Shown piece after piece: positions 25,106-34,593 of a stretch of 64,000 bases of DNA. Below the pieces are notes generated by a model. The model ran no database searches, had not been told where the DNA came from, and worked only from the letters and a program-made list of their open reading frames with translations. How positions within the stretch are numbered: position 1 is the first letter of the stretch; the number at the start of each line of letters is the position of its first letter. The stretch is from NCBI GenBank assembly GCA_014208095.1, contig JACHMT010000001.1:2232001-2296000 (forward strand), read 5' to 3'. Source of the DNA: Actinospineispora eucalypti. GTDB taxonomy: Bacteria > Actinomycetota > Actinomycetes > Mycobacteriales > Pseudonocardiaceae. Both the position numbers and the translations under genes were made by a program.

Positions 25106-27318
25106 CCGACCTGGACAGTCAACTGGAGCCGCTGGTCGGGAAGCGCTCGGCGAAAGCACTGGCCGAGCACCTGGACCTGAACACGGTGGGCGAGCTGCTG
25201 CGCCACTACCCGCGCCGGTACGGCGAGCGGGGCAAGCTGACCGACCTGTCCAAGCTGACCCTGGGCGAGCACGTCACGGTGCTCGCGGAGATCCGTTCGG
25301 TGAACAGCCGGCCGATGCGCCAGCGCCGGGGCACCATCATGGACGTGGTGATCGGCTCCGGCTCGCACCGGCTGAGCTGCACCTTCTTCAACCGCCGCTT
25401 CCAGGGCGACCTGGTGGCCGGGCGCACCGGGCTCTTCTCCGGCAAGGTCACCGCCTTCCGGGGCAAGCTGCAGCTCAACCAGCCGGACATGATGATCTTC
25501 AAGGGGGACGGCGACGAGCTGGACGAGCTGGACGAGTTCGCCGGAGCGATCTTCCCCATCTACCCGGCGACCACCAAGCTGGCCTCCTGGCAGGTCGCCC
25601 GCTGCGTGCGCCAGGTGCTGAACGTGCTGGACGAGCCGACCGACCCGATGCCGCTGGAGGTGCTGGCCGAGCGCGGCCTGCCCGCCCTTGGCGGCGCGCT
25701 GCACGACATCCACCTGCCCAAGACCGACCGGGACTGGCGGACCGCCCGTGAGCGGCTGGTCTGGGACGAGGCGCTGGCCGTTCAGCTGGCCCTGGCGCAG
25801 CGCCGGCAGTCCGCGCTGCTGCGCCCGGCGCCGGCCTGCCCGCCGGCCGCCGGGGGCATCTATGACACCTTCGACGCCCGGCTGCCCTTCGAGCTGACCC
25901 AGGGCCAGCGCGAGGTGGGCGAGGCGATCAGCCTCGACCTGTCCGTCGAGCACCCGATGAACCGCCTGGTACAGGGCGACGTCGGCGCCGGCAAGACCAT
26001 CGTGGCGCTGCGCGCCATGCTGCGCGTGGTGGACGCCGGCCGGCAGGCCGCCATGCTCGCCCCCACCGAGGTCCTCGCCGCGCAGCACGCCCGCACGCTG
26101 CGCGCCCTGCTCGGCCCCCTGGGCGACGCCGGCGAGCTGGGCGCGGCCGACCAGGCCACCAAGGTCACCCTGCTCACCGGTTCGCTGCCGGCCAAGGTGC
26201 GCAAGCAGGCACTGCTGGACGTCATGACCGGCGAGGCGGGCATCGTGGTCGGCACCCATGCACTGATCCAGGACAAGGTGCAGTTCCACGACCTGGGGCT
26301 GCTGGTGGTGGACGAGCAGCACCGGTTCGGGGTGGAGCAGCGCGACGCGCTGCGCACCCGGGACAGCGGGACGACCCCGCACCTGCTGGTCATGACGGCC
26401 ACCCCGATCCCGCGCACGGTGGCCATGACGGTGTACGGCGACCTGGAGATCTCCGCGCTGCGCGAGCTGCCCCTGGGCCGTTCGCCGATCTCCACCACGG
26501 TGGTGCCGGCCGGGGAGAAGCCGGCCTGGCTGCCCCGGGTGTGGGAGCGGGTGCGGGAGGAGGTGTCCGGCGGCCACCAGGCCTTCGTGGTGTGCCCCCG
26601 GATCGGCGGCACCGACGACCTGGACGAGCTGGACTTCGAGACGATGAACGAGGCCGAGCTCCAGGCCCTGGACGACGTGCTGGCCGAGGACGAACCGAAG
26701 AAGCGCCCGGCCATGGGCGTCGAGGAAGTCGCCCCGATGCTGGTCGACGGCCCGCTGGCCGGCCTGCGCATCGGGGTGCTGCACGGCCGGCTGCCCAGCG
26801 ACGAGAAGGACGCGGTGATGCGCTCGTTCGCGCTCGGCCAGCTGGACGTGCTGGTCGCCACCACGGTGGTGGAGGTCGGGGTCGACGTGCCGAACGCCAC
26901 CGCCATGGTGATCATGGACGCGGACCGGTTCGGGCTGTCCCAGCTGCACCAGCTGCGGGGCCGGGTGGGCCGGGGCTCCGCGCCCGGGGTGTGCCTGCTG
27001 GTCACCGAGGCCCCGGCGGCCAGCCCGGCCCGGGTCCGGCTGGACGCGGCCGCGTCCACCACCGACGGCTTCGAGCTGGCCCGGATGGACCTGGAGCTGC
27101 GCCGGGAGGGGGACGTGCTGGGCGCTTCCCAGTCCGGCCGCAACTCCGGGCTGCGCCTGCTGTCCCTGCTGCGCGACGAGCGCACCATCGCCGACGCGCG
27201 GGACACCGCATGGCGGCTGGTCGCCGCCGACCCCTTCCTGGAACAGCATCCCGGCCTGGCCGGGATGGTCGCGGAGATCGTCGACGAGGACCGGGCCGAG
27301 TACCTGGAGAAGGCATGA
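25102..27318 (+). CDS. recG: ATP-dependent DNA helicase RecG
   Basis: 738 residues. N-terminal wedge/OB domain (LLRHYPRRYGERGKLTDLSKL...SRPMRQRRGTIMDVVIGSG), Walker A GDVGAGKTIVALRAM, Walker B VVDEQHRFGVEQRDALR, motif III VMTATPIPRTVAMTVYGDLE, and the C-terminal helicase lobe with TTVVEVGVDVPNATAMVI and QLHQLRGRVGRGSAPGVCLL. Remodels stalled replication forks and branch-migrates Holliday junctions. The ATG overlaps the upstream stop, and its own TGA overlaps the next start. Confidence 0.97.
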   Translation: MTDLDSQLEPLVGKRSAKALAEHLDLNTVGELLRHYPRRYGERGKLTDLSKLTLGEHVTVLAEIRSVNSRPMRQRRGTIMDVVIGSGSHRLSCTFFNRRFQGDLVAGRTGLFSGKVTAFRGKLQLNQPDMMIFKGDGDELDELDEFAGAIFPIYPATTKLASWQVARCVRQVLNVLDEPTDPMPLEVLAERGLPALGGALHDIHLPKTDRDWRTARERLVWDEALAVQLALAQRRQSALLRPAPACPPAAGGIYDTFDARLPFELTQGQREVGEAISLDLSVEHPMNRLVQGDVGAGKTIVALRAMLRVVDAGRQAAMLAPTEVLAAQHARTLRALLGPLGDAGELGAADQATKVTLLTGSLPAKVRKQALLDVMTGEAGIVVGTHALIQDKVQFHDLGLLVVDEQHRFGVEQRDALRTRDSGTTPHLLVMTATPIPRTVAMTVYGDLEISALRELPLGRSPISTTVVPAGEKPAWLPRVWERVREEVSGGHQAFVVCPRIGGTDDLDELDFETMNEAELQALDDVLAEDEPKKRPAMGVEEVAPMLVDGPLAGLRIGVLHGRLPSDEKDAVMRSFALGQLDVLVATTVVEVGVDVPNATAMVIMDADRFGLSQLHQLRGRVGRGSAPGVCLLVTEAPAASPARVRLDAAASTTDGFELARMDLELRREGDVLGASQSGRNSGLRLLSLLRDERTIADARDTAWRLVAADPFLEQHPGLAGMVAEIVDEDRAEYLEKA

Positions 27319-27866
27319 CCGGCCGAGTGGTCATCCTCACCGGGCCGCCGGGCGCCGGCAAGAGCACCGTCGCGAGATTGCTGGTGGACACGTTCGACCT
27401 GGGCGTCCACCTGCACACCGACGACTTCTGGCACTACATCCGGCGGGGCGCCGTGGAGCCCTACCTGCCCGAGGCGCACCGGCAGAACCAGGTGGTGATC
27501 GGCGTGCTGGCCCGGGCCGCCTGTGGTTACGCGGCCGGTGGTTACGACGTGGTCTGCGACGGCATAGTGGGTCCGTGGTTCCTGCCGGTATTCCGGGCGG
27601 AGGCTATCGGGATCGAGCTGCATTACGTGGTGCTGCGCCCGGACGAAGGCACCACCTTGCATCGCGCCACCGCCCGGACCGGCGTCGATGATCTCACCGA
27701 CCCGGAGCCGGTGCGGTTGTTGCACGGTCAGTTCGCGGAGCTGAGCGAGTTGGAGCCGCACGTGCTCGACTCCAGCCGGTTGGATGCCGCTGGAACGTGC
27801 GAAGCGGTGTTGGATGGGTTGGGTGCGGGTGCGTATCGGCTCGGGAAGCTGGCCTCCTCGGGCTGA
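27315..27866 (+). CDS. P-loop kinase-like protein (AAA family)
   Basis: 183 residues with Walker A GPPGAGKSTVARLL at the N-terminus, HTDDFWHYIRRG (possible substrate/catalytic Asp) and VVCDGIVGPWFL, a layout like shikimate/gluconate kinases or small nucleotide kinases. Substrate unknown. Coupled to recG by an ATGA overlap, although no functional link with recG is known. Confidence 0.75.
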   Translation: MTGRVVILTGPPGAGKSTVARLLVDTFDLGVHLHTDDFWHYIRRGAVEPYLPEAHRQNQVVIGVLARAACGYAAGGYDVVCDGIVGPWFLPVFRAEAIGIELHYVVLRPDEGTTLHRATARTGVDDLTDPEPVRLLHGQFAELSELEPHVLDSSRLDAAGTCEAVLDGLGAGAYRLGKLASSG

Positions 27867-27890
27867 CGGCGTCCGGCTGGATGCGGTGCC

Positions 27891-28266
27891 GGTTCTTTAA
27901 GGGCGCTTGGACGGCCGCGGTTGGGTTGGTCGGCCGCGACTGGGGCTTGGCCCGTTGCGTTGTGCTGGTTGGCCTGGTCCGGCGGTTGCGGAGGCCCTCC
28001 GCCATGATCACCATGGCATGGTGGCCACTTTGGGTGCCTTGGGGCGACCACTATGCCCTGTTGACCATGAAGTGGGGCTCCAGGCGGCGGGTTTCGACTA
28101 AGACTCAAGATCGACATCAACCTGACGGCCCTCTTGCGTCTCGAAAAGGGCCCTGAGGTTGATGTCGATCTTGAAACGGGCCGCATCCGGCACCAGACGC
28201 AACGGGCCGAGCGCCAGCCGCGGCAGACCAACCCAACCGCGGCCGTCCAAGCGCTCTTGAAGAACC
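27891..28266. repeat. Composite palindromic element 2 (modules A-C-B-A')
   Basis: This 376-bp element lies between two convergent genes. Outer arms 27891-27960 and 28197-28266 are 70-bp inverted repeats sharing GCTTGGACGGCCGCGGTTGG. Inside are a 65-bp palindrome at 28004-28068 (ATGATCA...TGACCAT; module C as in element 1) and a 62-bp palindrome at 28109-28170 bounded by GATCGACATCAACCT and GAGGTTGATGTCGATC (module B). Spacing of the internal modules is nearly the same as in the 374-bp element at 6749. No coding potential seen. Confidence 0.82.
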
Positions 28267-28278
28267 CTCACCGGCCCC

Positions 28279-29037
28279 TTAAGCCGAAGGGGCGTGGTAC
28301 CGCCCGGTGAACTCCACGGTCCCGCCCTCGTCGTACCGGTCGTGCGGCCGCACCCAGTCGGTGAGCGAGTGGTTCGGGCCGTTCTCGCGGCGGCCGAACG
28401 GCGTGATGTCCAGGAACGCGTATGTGGTCAGCAACTCCTCGCCGCCGCGGCCGTACGACGAGTAGGTGTGGAAGATCTCCCCGTCCGGTGTCCGGTGGAA
28501 CACGCTGCGGCCGGAGAGGTCCTCCAGCGGGACCTGGCACTCCCGGTAGTTGTAGTAGATCGTCCCGTCCGGCACCCGGTCGGCCGGGAAGGACACGTTG
28601 AAGTCGTAGTTGAAGTCACTCCGGAACGACGACACGAACCGGAACTCCCAGCCCATCCGCCGGCGGAACGGCTCGATCTCCCCGATCGGCGCCCTGGCCA
28701 CCGCCGCGTAGGAGACGTCGTGGTTGTTCAGGTGGGTGAGCGCCCCGCTGACGTGGTCCGCCTCGAACGCGCAACCGACGCACGGGGTGGTCTGGCCCGG
28801 CGCCATCATGTAGTGCTTGACGACCAGCTGGCTGCGCCCTTCGAACAGGTCGGCCAGCGAGACCGGGCCGTCCGGCGCGTCGAAGACGTACTCTTTCTCG
28901 ATCTTGACCCAGGGCAGCTCGCGGCGTTCGGCGGCGATGGCGTCGCGCAGCCGCGTCAGCTCCTTCTCCTTCTTCAGCAGCTCGACGCGGGCGGCTAGCC
29001 ACTTGTCCGGGGTGACGATCTTTTGCGGTGATGTCAT
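28279..29037 (-). CDS. DUF899 family thioredoxin-fold protein
   Basis: 252 residues. The family signature is clear: RDAIAAERRELPWVKIEKEYVF, LADLFEGRSQLVVKHYMM, a CVGC pair in TTPCVGCAFEADH, NNHDVSYAAVARAPI and GWEFRFVSSF...DFNYDFNVSF. The fold is thioredoxin-like and the CxxC could be redox active; the reaction is unknown. ATG at 29037 overlaps the stop of the upstream membrane protein (ATGA). Confidence 0.88.
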   Translation of the reverse strand: MTSPQKIVTPDKWLAARVELLKKEKELTRLRDAIAAERRELPWVKIEKEYVFDAPDGPVSLADLFEGRSQLVVKHYMMAPGQTTPCVGCAFEADHVSGALTHLNNHDVSYAAVARAPIGEIEPFRRRMGWEFRFVSSFRSDFNYDFNVSFPADRVPDGTIYYNYRECQVPLEDLSGRSVFHRTPDGEIFHTYSSYGRGGEELLTTYAFLDITPFGRRENGPNHSLTDWVRPHDRYDEGGTVEFTGRYHAPSA

Positions 29038-29822
29038 ACCTGGTAAGACCGCGCGACCTCCGGGAAGTCATCGCCAGCGGGGGCCGGGGCGGGCAGGCTG
29101 GCCCGGGCGGCCGCGTCCAGGCTGGCCAGCGCCGGGCGGGGGACCTGGAGCCGACCGGTGCGGTCCAGCCGGGCCAGTTCGGTGCGGGCCTTGGCGTAGG
29201 CGGCCAGGCGCTCGGCGTCGTTTCCGCTGTCCCGGGCCATGGTGAGCAGCTTGATCAGGCGCTGCACGGTGGCGCGTTCCTCGGCCGGCAACCCGGCCAG
29301 TCGGATCCGCTCGGCGGCCTCCCGGGCGGCCCGCCAGCAACGCCAGGCGTGCTCCACCGCGTGCCGGTAGCGGGCCGCGTACTCGGCCGGCGGCTCGGTC
29401 TCGGTGTGCAGCGCCTGCGCGGCCGCGAACGCGTCCACGAACCGGCCGGTGGCCGGCACGGTGACGTCGGCCAGCGCGGGCAGCCGCAGCACCTCCAGCG
29501 CGTCGCACTCGTAGGCCCCGTACTCGGCGCGCAGCTGCTCGAACCGGCGGGCGGTGGCCGCCCATTCCGGCTCCGCCGGCCGGGGCAGAGGGGCCGCCGG
29601 GCCCCGCACGCGCCGCCGGAAGATCCGGCGGATCGCCCGGCGCACCAGGGTTACTCCGATCACAGTGGCCACCAGGCCCACGCCGAACGCCCACGCCAGG
29701 CCGGGCAGCACCACTTCGGGCCGGATCACCAGGCCTACCAGCAACGCAAGGATTACCAGGCGGAGTAGGACGTGCCGGCGCGGGTAGTGCCGGTGGTAGC
29801 GGTGGTAGCGCCTTCGATGCAT
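29034..29822 (-). CDS. Hypothetical membrane protein with coiled-coil-like cytoplasmic domain
   Basis: 262 residues. A very basic, His/Arg/Tyr-rich N-terminus (MHRRRYHRYHRHYPRRH) precedes two hydrophobic segments (about residues 18-33 and 40-58), then an Arg-rich stretch and a long helical Ala/Glu/Arg-rich domain to the C-terminus. No family recognised. It is the first gene of a two-gene minus-strand unit with the DUF899 gene and is divergent from pyruvate carboxylase (105-bp gap). Confidence 0.7.
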   Translation of the reverse strand: MHRRRYHRYHRHYPRRHVLLRLVILALLVGLVIRPEVVLPGLAWAFGVGLVATVIGVTLVRRAIRRIFRRRVRGPAAPLPRPAEPEWAATARRFEQLRAEYGAYECDALEVLRLPALADVTVPATGRFVDAFAAAQALHTETEPPAEYAARYRHAVEHAWRCWRAAREAAERIRLAGLPAEERATVQRLIKLLTMARDSGNDAERLAAYAKARTELARLDRTGRLQVPRPALASLDAAARASLPAPAPAGDDFPEVARSYQV

Positions 29823-29927
29823 GGCTGCGGTGGGCTTCCGTGCGGGCCGGGGCGGCGGTGTGATGAGGTTTCTGCTTGTCCAACCGGTACTTCACAAGGT
29901 AGCCCGATCGGCCAACCTGGAGGCAAG

Positions 29928-32900
29928 ATGTTTCGCAAGGTGCTCGTCGCCAACCGCGGCGAGATTGCGATTCGCGCGTTTCGCGCCGCGTACGAGCTAG
30001 GCATCGGCACCGTGGCGGTGTTCCCGCACGAGGACCGGAACTCCCTGCACCGGCTCAAGGCCGACGAGTCCTACCAGATCGGCGAGCCGGGCCACCCGGT
30101 ACGCGCCTACCTGTCGGTGGACGAGATCGTCAAGGCCGCCCGGCGGGCCGGCGCGGACGCCGTCTACCCCGGCTACGGCTTCCTGTCCGAGAACCCGGAC
30201 CTGGCCGAGGCCTGCGCGGAGGCCGGCATCACCTTCGTCGGGCCTACCGCCGAGGTGCTGCACCTGACCGGGAACAAGGCCAGCGCGAAGGATGCCGCGC
30301 GGGCGGCCGGGCTGCCGGTGCTGCGCTCCTCGGAGGCCTCCGACGACGTGGCCACGCTGCTCGCCGCCGCCGACGACATCGGGTTCCCGGTGTTCGTGAA
30401 GGCGGTGGCCGGCGGGGGTGGCCGGGGCATGCGCCGGGTGGCCGGCGCCGGCGAGCTGCGCGAGTCGCTGGAGGCGGCGATGCGCGAGGCGGACGCGGCG
30501 TTCGGCGACGGCCGGATGTTCCTGGAGCAGGCCGTGGTGAACCCCCGGCACATCGAGGTGCAGGTACTGGCCGACGGTGAGGGTGACACCATCCACCTGT
30601 TCGAGCGGGACTGCTCCCTGCAGCGCCGGCACCAGAAGGTGGTGGAGATCGCCCCGGCGCCGAACCTGGACCCGGACACCCGGGACCGGATCTGCGCCGA
30701 CGCGGTCGCCTTCGCCCGCGCCATCGGCTACCGCAACGCCGGCACGGTGGAGTTCCTGCTGGACGAGCGCGGCGACCACGTGTTCATCGAGATGAACCCG
30801 CGCATTCAGGTGGAGCACACGGTGACCGAGGAGGTCACCGACGTGGACCTGGTGGCCTCGCAGCTGCGCATCGCCGCCGGTGAGACGCTGGCCGACCTGG
30901 AGCTGTCCCAGGACACCATCACGCTGCGCGGGGCCGCGCTGCAGTGCCGGATCACCACCGAGGATCCGGCCAACGGCTTCCGCCCGGACACCGGGGTGAT
31001 CAGCACCTACCGCTCGCCGGGCGGCTCCGGCGTCCGGCTGGACGGCGGCACGGTGCACACCGGCGCCGAGGTGAGCGCGCACTTCGACTCGATGCTGGCC
31101 AAGCTGACCTGCCGGGGGCGGGACTTCGCCACCGCCGTCCGCCGCGCCCGTCGCGCCGTCGCCGAGTTCCGCGTGCGCGGCGTGTCCACGAACATCCCGT
31201 TCCTGCAGGCCGTGCTGGCCGACGAGGACTTCCAGGCCGGCCGGGTGACCACCTCGTTCATCGAGCAGCGCCCGCACCTGCTGACCGCCTGGCAGCCGGC
31301 CGACCGGGGTACCCGGGTGCTCTCGTACCTGGCCGCGACCACGGTCAACAAGCCGCACGGGCCGCGCCCGAAGGTGGTCGACCCGGTCACCAAGCTGCCC
31401 CAGGTGGACCTGCTGCCGCCGGCCCCGGACGGTTCCGTGCAGCTGCTGCGCGAGCTGGGACCCGAGGGGTTCGCCCGCCGGCTGCGCGAGCAGACCACCG
31501 TCGGGGTCACCGACACCACCTTCCGGGACGCGCACCAGTCCCTGCTGGCCACCCGGGTGCGCACCAAGGACCTGCTGGCGGTGGCCCCGCACGTGGCCCG
31601 GATGCTGCCCGGGCTGCTCTCGCTGGAGTGCTGGGGCGGCGCCACCTACGACGTGGCGCTGCGCTTCCTGGCCGAGGACCCGTGGGCGCGGCTGGCCGCG
31701 CTGCGGGAGGCGGCGCCCAACCTGTGCCTGCAGATGCTGCTGCGCGGGCGCAACACGGTCGGCTACACGCCCTACCCGGTGGAGGTGACCGATGCCTTCG
31801 TCGCCGAGGCGGCGAAGACCGGCGTCGACATCTTCCGAATCTTCGACGCGCTGAACGACGTGTCCCAGATGCGCCCGGCCATCGACGCCGTCCGGGAGAC
31901 CGGGACCGCGATCGCCGAGGTCGCGCTGTGCTACACCGCCGACCTGTCCGACCCGGCGGAGAAGCTCTACACGCTGGACTACTACCTGCGGCTGGCCGAG
32001 CAGTCGGTCGAGGCCGGTGCGCATGTGCTGGCCATCAAGGACATGGCCGGCCTGCTGCGCCCGCCGGCCGCGCGCACCCTGGTGACCGCGTTGCGCGACC
32101 GCTTCGACCTGCCGGTGCACCTGCACACCCACGACACCGCCGGGGGGCAGCTGGCCACGCTGCTGGCCGCGATCGACGCCGGGGTGGACGCGGTGGACGC
32201 GGCGGTGGCCTCGATGTCCGGCACCACCTCGCAGCCCTCGCTGTCCGCGCTGGTGGCCGGCACCGACCACACCGAGCGGACCACCGGCCTGGGCCTAGTC
32301 GAGGTGAACGACCTGGAGCCGTACTGGGAGGCCGTGCGCAAGGTGTACGCGCCGTTCGAGTCGGCGCTGACCTCGCCCACCGGCCGCGTCTACACCCACG
32401 AGATCCCCGGCGGGCAGCTGTCCAACCTGCGCCAGCAGGCCATCGCGCTGGGCCTCGGCGAGCGGTTCGAGAAGATCGAGGACTGTTACGCGGCCGCCGA
32501 CCGGATGCTGGGGCGGCTGGTCAAGGTCACGCCGTCGTCCAAGGTGGTGGGGGACCTGGCGCTGCACCTGGTCGGCGCGGACGTGGACCCGAAGGAGTTC
32601 GAGTCCGACCCGGGCCGGTTCGACGTGCCGGACTCGGTGGTCGGCTTCCTGCGCGGCGAGCTGGGCGACCCGCCCGGCGGATGGCCGGAGCCGTTCCGGT
32701 CCCGCGCTCTCGAGGGCCGCTCTCCCGCGAAGGGGGAGACCGCACTCGGCGACGACGACCGCAAGGGGCTGCGCGAGGAGCCCAGGCGCACGCTGAACCG
32801 GCTGCTGTTCGCCGGCCCGACCAAGGAGTTCGAGGCGCACCGGGAGTCCTACGGGGACACCTCGGTGCTGTCCACCCGGGACTTCCTCTACGGGCTGGAG

Positions 32901-33305
32901 ACCGACACCGAGCACGAGGTGGAACTCGAGCCCGGGGTCACCCTGCTGATCGGCCTGGAGGCCATCTCGGAGCCGGACGAGCGGGGTTTCCGCACCGTAC
33001 TGGCCACGTTGAACGGCCAGCTGCGGCCGATCCAGGTGCGGGACGAGTCGGTGGCCACCGACGTGAAGGCGGCGGAGAAGGCCGACCGGGGCAACCCGAA
33101 GCACGTCGCGGCGCCGTTCGCCGGGGTGGTCACGCTGGCCGTCGCGGAGGGCGACACGGTGTCCGCCGGGCAGACCGTGGCGACCATCGAGGCGATGAAG
33201 ATGGAGGCCGGCATCACGGCGGCCACCGGCGGGCGGGTGGCCCGGCTGGCCATCGGTGCCGTGCAGCAGGTGGAGGGTGGCGACCTACTGGTCGAGCTGG
33301 ACTAG
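29928..33305 (+). CDS. pyc: Pyruvate carboxylase
   Basis: 1125 residues, the length of single-chain pyruvate carboxylases. Biotin carboxylase domain: KVLVANRGEIAIRAFRAAYELG, AVAGGGGRGMRRV, IEMNPRIQVEHTVTEEVTDVDLV. Carboxyltransferase domain: TTFRDAHQSLLATRVRT, GATYDVALRFL, HLHTHDTAGGQLATLLAA. C-terminal biotinyl domain: TIEAMKMEAGITA (biotin on Lys). Makes oxaloacetate from pyruvate to refill the TCA cycle. GGAGG sits just before ATG 29928. In related genomes rsmD and coaD follow directly; here a toxin-antitoxin pair intervenes. Confidence 0.97.
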   Translation: MFRKVLVANRGEIAIRAFRAAYELGIGTVAVFPHEDRNSLHRLKADESYQIGEPGHPVRAYLSVDEIVKAARRAGADAVYPGYGFLSENPDLAEACAEAGITFVGPTAEVLHLTGNKASAKDAARAAGLPVLRSSEASDDVATLLAAADDIGFPVFVKAVAGGGGRGMRRVAGAGELRESLEAAMREADAAFGDGRMFLEQAVVNPRHIEVQVLADGEGDTIHLFERDCSLQRRHQKVVEIAPAPNLDPDTRDRICADAVAFARAIGYRNAGTVEFLLDERGDHVFIEMNPRIQVEHTVTEEVTDVDLVASQLRIAAGETLADLELSQDTITLRGAALQCRITTEDPANGFRPDTGVISTYRSPGGSGVRLDGGTVHTGAEVSAHFDSMLAKLTCRGRDFATAVRRARRAVAEFRVRGVSTNIPFLQAVLADEDFQAGRVTTSFIEQRPHLLTAWQPADRGTRVLSYLAATTVNKPHGPRPKVVDPVTKLPQVDLLPPAPDGSVQLLRELGPEGFARRLREQTTVGVTDTTFRDAHQSLLATRVRTKDLLAVAPHVARMLPGLLSLECWGGATYDVALRFLAEDPWARLAALREAAPNLCLQMLLRGRNTVGYTPYPVEVTDAFVAEAAKTGVDIFRIFDALNDVSQMRPAIDAVRETGTAIAEVALCYTADLSDPAEKLYTLDYYLRLAEQSVEAGAHVLAIKDMAGLLRPPAARTLVTALRDRFDLPVHLHTHDTAGGQLATLLAAIDAGVDAVDAAVASMSGTTSQPSLSALVAGTDHTERTTGLGLVEVNDLEPYWEAVRKVYAPFESALTSPTGRVYTHEIPGGQLSNLRQQAIALGLGERFEKIEDCYAAADRMLGRLVKVTPSSKVVGDLALHLVGADVDPKEFESDPGRFDVPDSVVGFLRGELGDPPGGWPEPFRSRALEGRSPAKGETALGDDDRKGLREEPRRTLNRLLFAGPTKEFEAHRESYGDTSVLSTRDFLYGLETDTEHEVELEPGVTLLIGLEAISEPDERGFRTVLATLNGQLRPIQVRDESVATDVKAAEKADRGNPKHVAAPFAGVVTLAVAEGDTVSAGQTVATIEAMKMEAGITAATGGRVARLAIGAVQQVEGGDLLVELD

Positions 33306-33323
33306 CCGCAGCAAACCATCTAG

Positions 33324-33337
33324 TCTGTCTAGACAGA
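33324..33337. promoter_or_regulatory. Perfect 14-bp palindrome before the antitoxin gene (likely operator)
   Basis: TCTGTCTAGACAGA is its own reverse complement, 20 bases before the antitoxin GTG. Antitoxin-toxin complexes normally bind such palindromes to repress their own operon. Confidence 0.65.
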
Positions 33338-33357
33338 TTCGTCTCGGGGAGGTCGTC

Positions 33358-33618
33358 GTGGCCAACCGTTGGCAACTGCAGGAGGCCAAGCAGCGGTTCA
33401 GCGAACTTGTCAGGGCCGTCGGAGAGGATGGCCCGCAGTACGTGACCCGGCATGGCCAGGAGGTGGTCGTGGTGATCGACGTCGAGGAGTACGAGCGGCT
33501 CAAGCGCTCCGGCACGGACTTCAAGGAGTTTCTCCGGAGCGCCCCCGAACTCGACGAGCTGGAGATCGACCGCTCCGCCGCGCCCGCGCGCGCGGTCACC
33601 TTCGGCGATCCGGGGTGA
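33358..33618 (+). CDS. Type II antitoxin, Phd/YefM family
   Basis: 86 residues: NRWQLQEAKQRFSELVRAV and VTRHGQEVVVVIDVEEYERLK are the DNA-binding/dimerisation pattern of Phd/YefM antitoxins; the C-terminal tail (FLRSAPELDELEIDRS) would wrap the toxin. GTG 33358 lies shortly after a GGGGAGG ribosome site. Overlaps the toxin start by 4 bases (GTGA). Probably autorepressed through the palindrome at 33324-33337. Confidence 0.92.
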   Translation: MANRWQLQEAKQRFSELVRAVGEDGPQYVTRHGQEVVVVIDVEEYERLKRSGTDFKEFLRSAPELDELEIDRSAAPARAVTFGDPG

Positions 33619-34031
33619 GCTACCTGCTGGACACCAACGTGGTGTCCGAGATCCGCAAGCGGAGTCCGGACCCCGGTGTCACGAAATGGTTCGACTCCGT
33701 GGACGAGGAGGAGCTGTTCCTCAGCGTGCTGGTGGTCGGCGAGATCCGGCAGGGCATCACCCGGTTGGCCCGGCACAACGAGGTGGGGGCCAAGGCGCTG
33801 GAGCGCTGGCTCTGGCGGCTCGGCGACGCCTACCGGGACCGGGTCCTCCCGGTGACGGCCGAGATCGCCGAGACCTGGGGACAGCTGAACGTGCCCGACC
33901 CGCTGCCGGCGGTCGACGGGCTGCTCGCGGCGACCGCGCTGGTGCGGCGGTTCACCCTGGTCACCCGCAACACCTGCGACGTCGCGCGCACGGGTGTCCA
34001 GCTGCTCAACCCGTTCGCGGCATCGGCGTGA
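33615..34031 (+). CDS. PIN-domain toxin (VapC/FitB-like ribonuclease)
   Basis: 138 residues. PIN-domain acidic residues are visible: LLDTNVVSEIRK (Asp6, Glu13), VGEIRQGI, AVDGLLAATALV and VTRNTCDV near the C-terminus, matching the Mg-dependent RNase fold of VapC toxins. Translation is coupled to the antitoxin. The pair sits between pyc and rsmD, two genes usually adjacent in related genomes, and the toxin stop overlaps the rsmD start, so insertion has preserved the operon's coupling. Confidence 0.92.
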   Translation: MSYLLDTNVVSEIRKRSPDPGVTKWFDSVDEEELFLSVLVVGEIRQGITRLARHNEVGAKALERWLWRLGDAYRDRVLPVTAEIAETWGQLNVPDPLPAVDGLLAATALVRRFTLVTRNTCDVARTGVQLLNPFAASA

Positions 34032-34582
34032 CGCGGATTATCGCCGGCGCGGTCGGCGGCCGGCGGATCGCCGTGCCGGCCAGCGGCACCCGGCCGACCG
34101 CGGACCGGGTGCGGGAGGCGCTGTTCAGCTCGCTGCAGGCCGACCCGGGGCTGGACGGCGCCTCGGTGCTGGACCTGTGCGCGGGTTCCGGGGCGCTCGG
34201 CCTGGAAGCCCTGTCCCGGGGCGCGGCGCACGCGTTGTTCGTGGAGTCGGACCGGCGGGCGGCGGCGGTGCTGCGGCGCAACGTGGCCGAGCTGGGCATG
34301 GCCGACCGGGCCGATGTCCGGCCGGTCCCGGTCGGCCCGCTGCTCGCCACCCCCGCGACCCGGCGCTACGACCTGGTGCTCGCCGATCCCCCCTATCGGG
34401 TGGTCGACGCGGAGGTCGCCGGCTGGCTGCGCGACGCCGCCGAGCACGGCTGGTTGGCCGAGGACGCCACCGTTGTGCTGGAACGATCGTCCGCGCCGGC
34501 GGCGTTCGAGTGGCCGCCGCCACTGCGCCCGCTGCGTGATCGTCGCTACGGAGACACCACGCTGCACTTCGGAGTTTGTTAA
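34028..34582 (+). CDS. rsmD: 16S rRNA (guanine966-N2)-methyltransferase
   Basis: 184 residues: [34 protein letters not shown], the SAM-binding [20 protein letters not shown] and the catalytic LADPPY motif (N2-methyltransferase). Methylates 16S rRNA in the small subunit. GTG 34028 overlaps the toxin stop. Followed 11 bases later by coaD, the usual partner. Confidence 0.95.
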   Translation: MTRIIAGAVGGRRIAVPASGTRPTADRVREALFSSLQADPGLDGASVLDLCAGSGALGLEALSRGAAHALFVESDRRAAAVLRRNVAELGMADRADVRPVPVGPLLATPATRRYDLVLADPPYRVVDAEVAGWLRDAAEHGWLAEDATVVLERSSAPAAFEWPPPLRPLRDRRYGDTTLHFGVC

Positions 34583-34593
34583 CGTCCCGGTTC

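Noticed and set aside
33256..33357. Longer N-terminus for the antitoxin
   Set aside because: The extension overlaps the end of pyc and the palindromic operator; the GTG at 33358 gives the standard Phd/YefM N-terminus.
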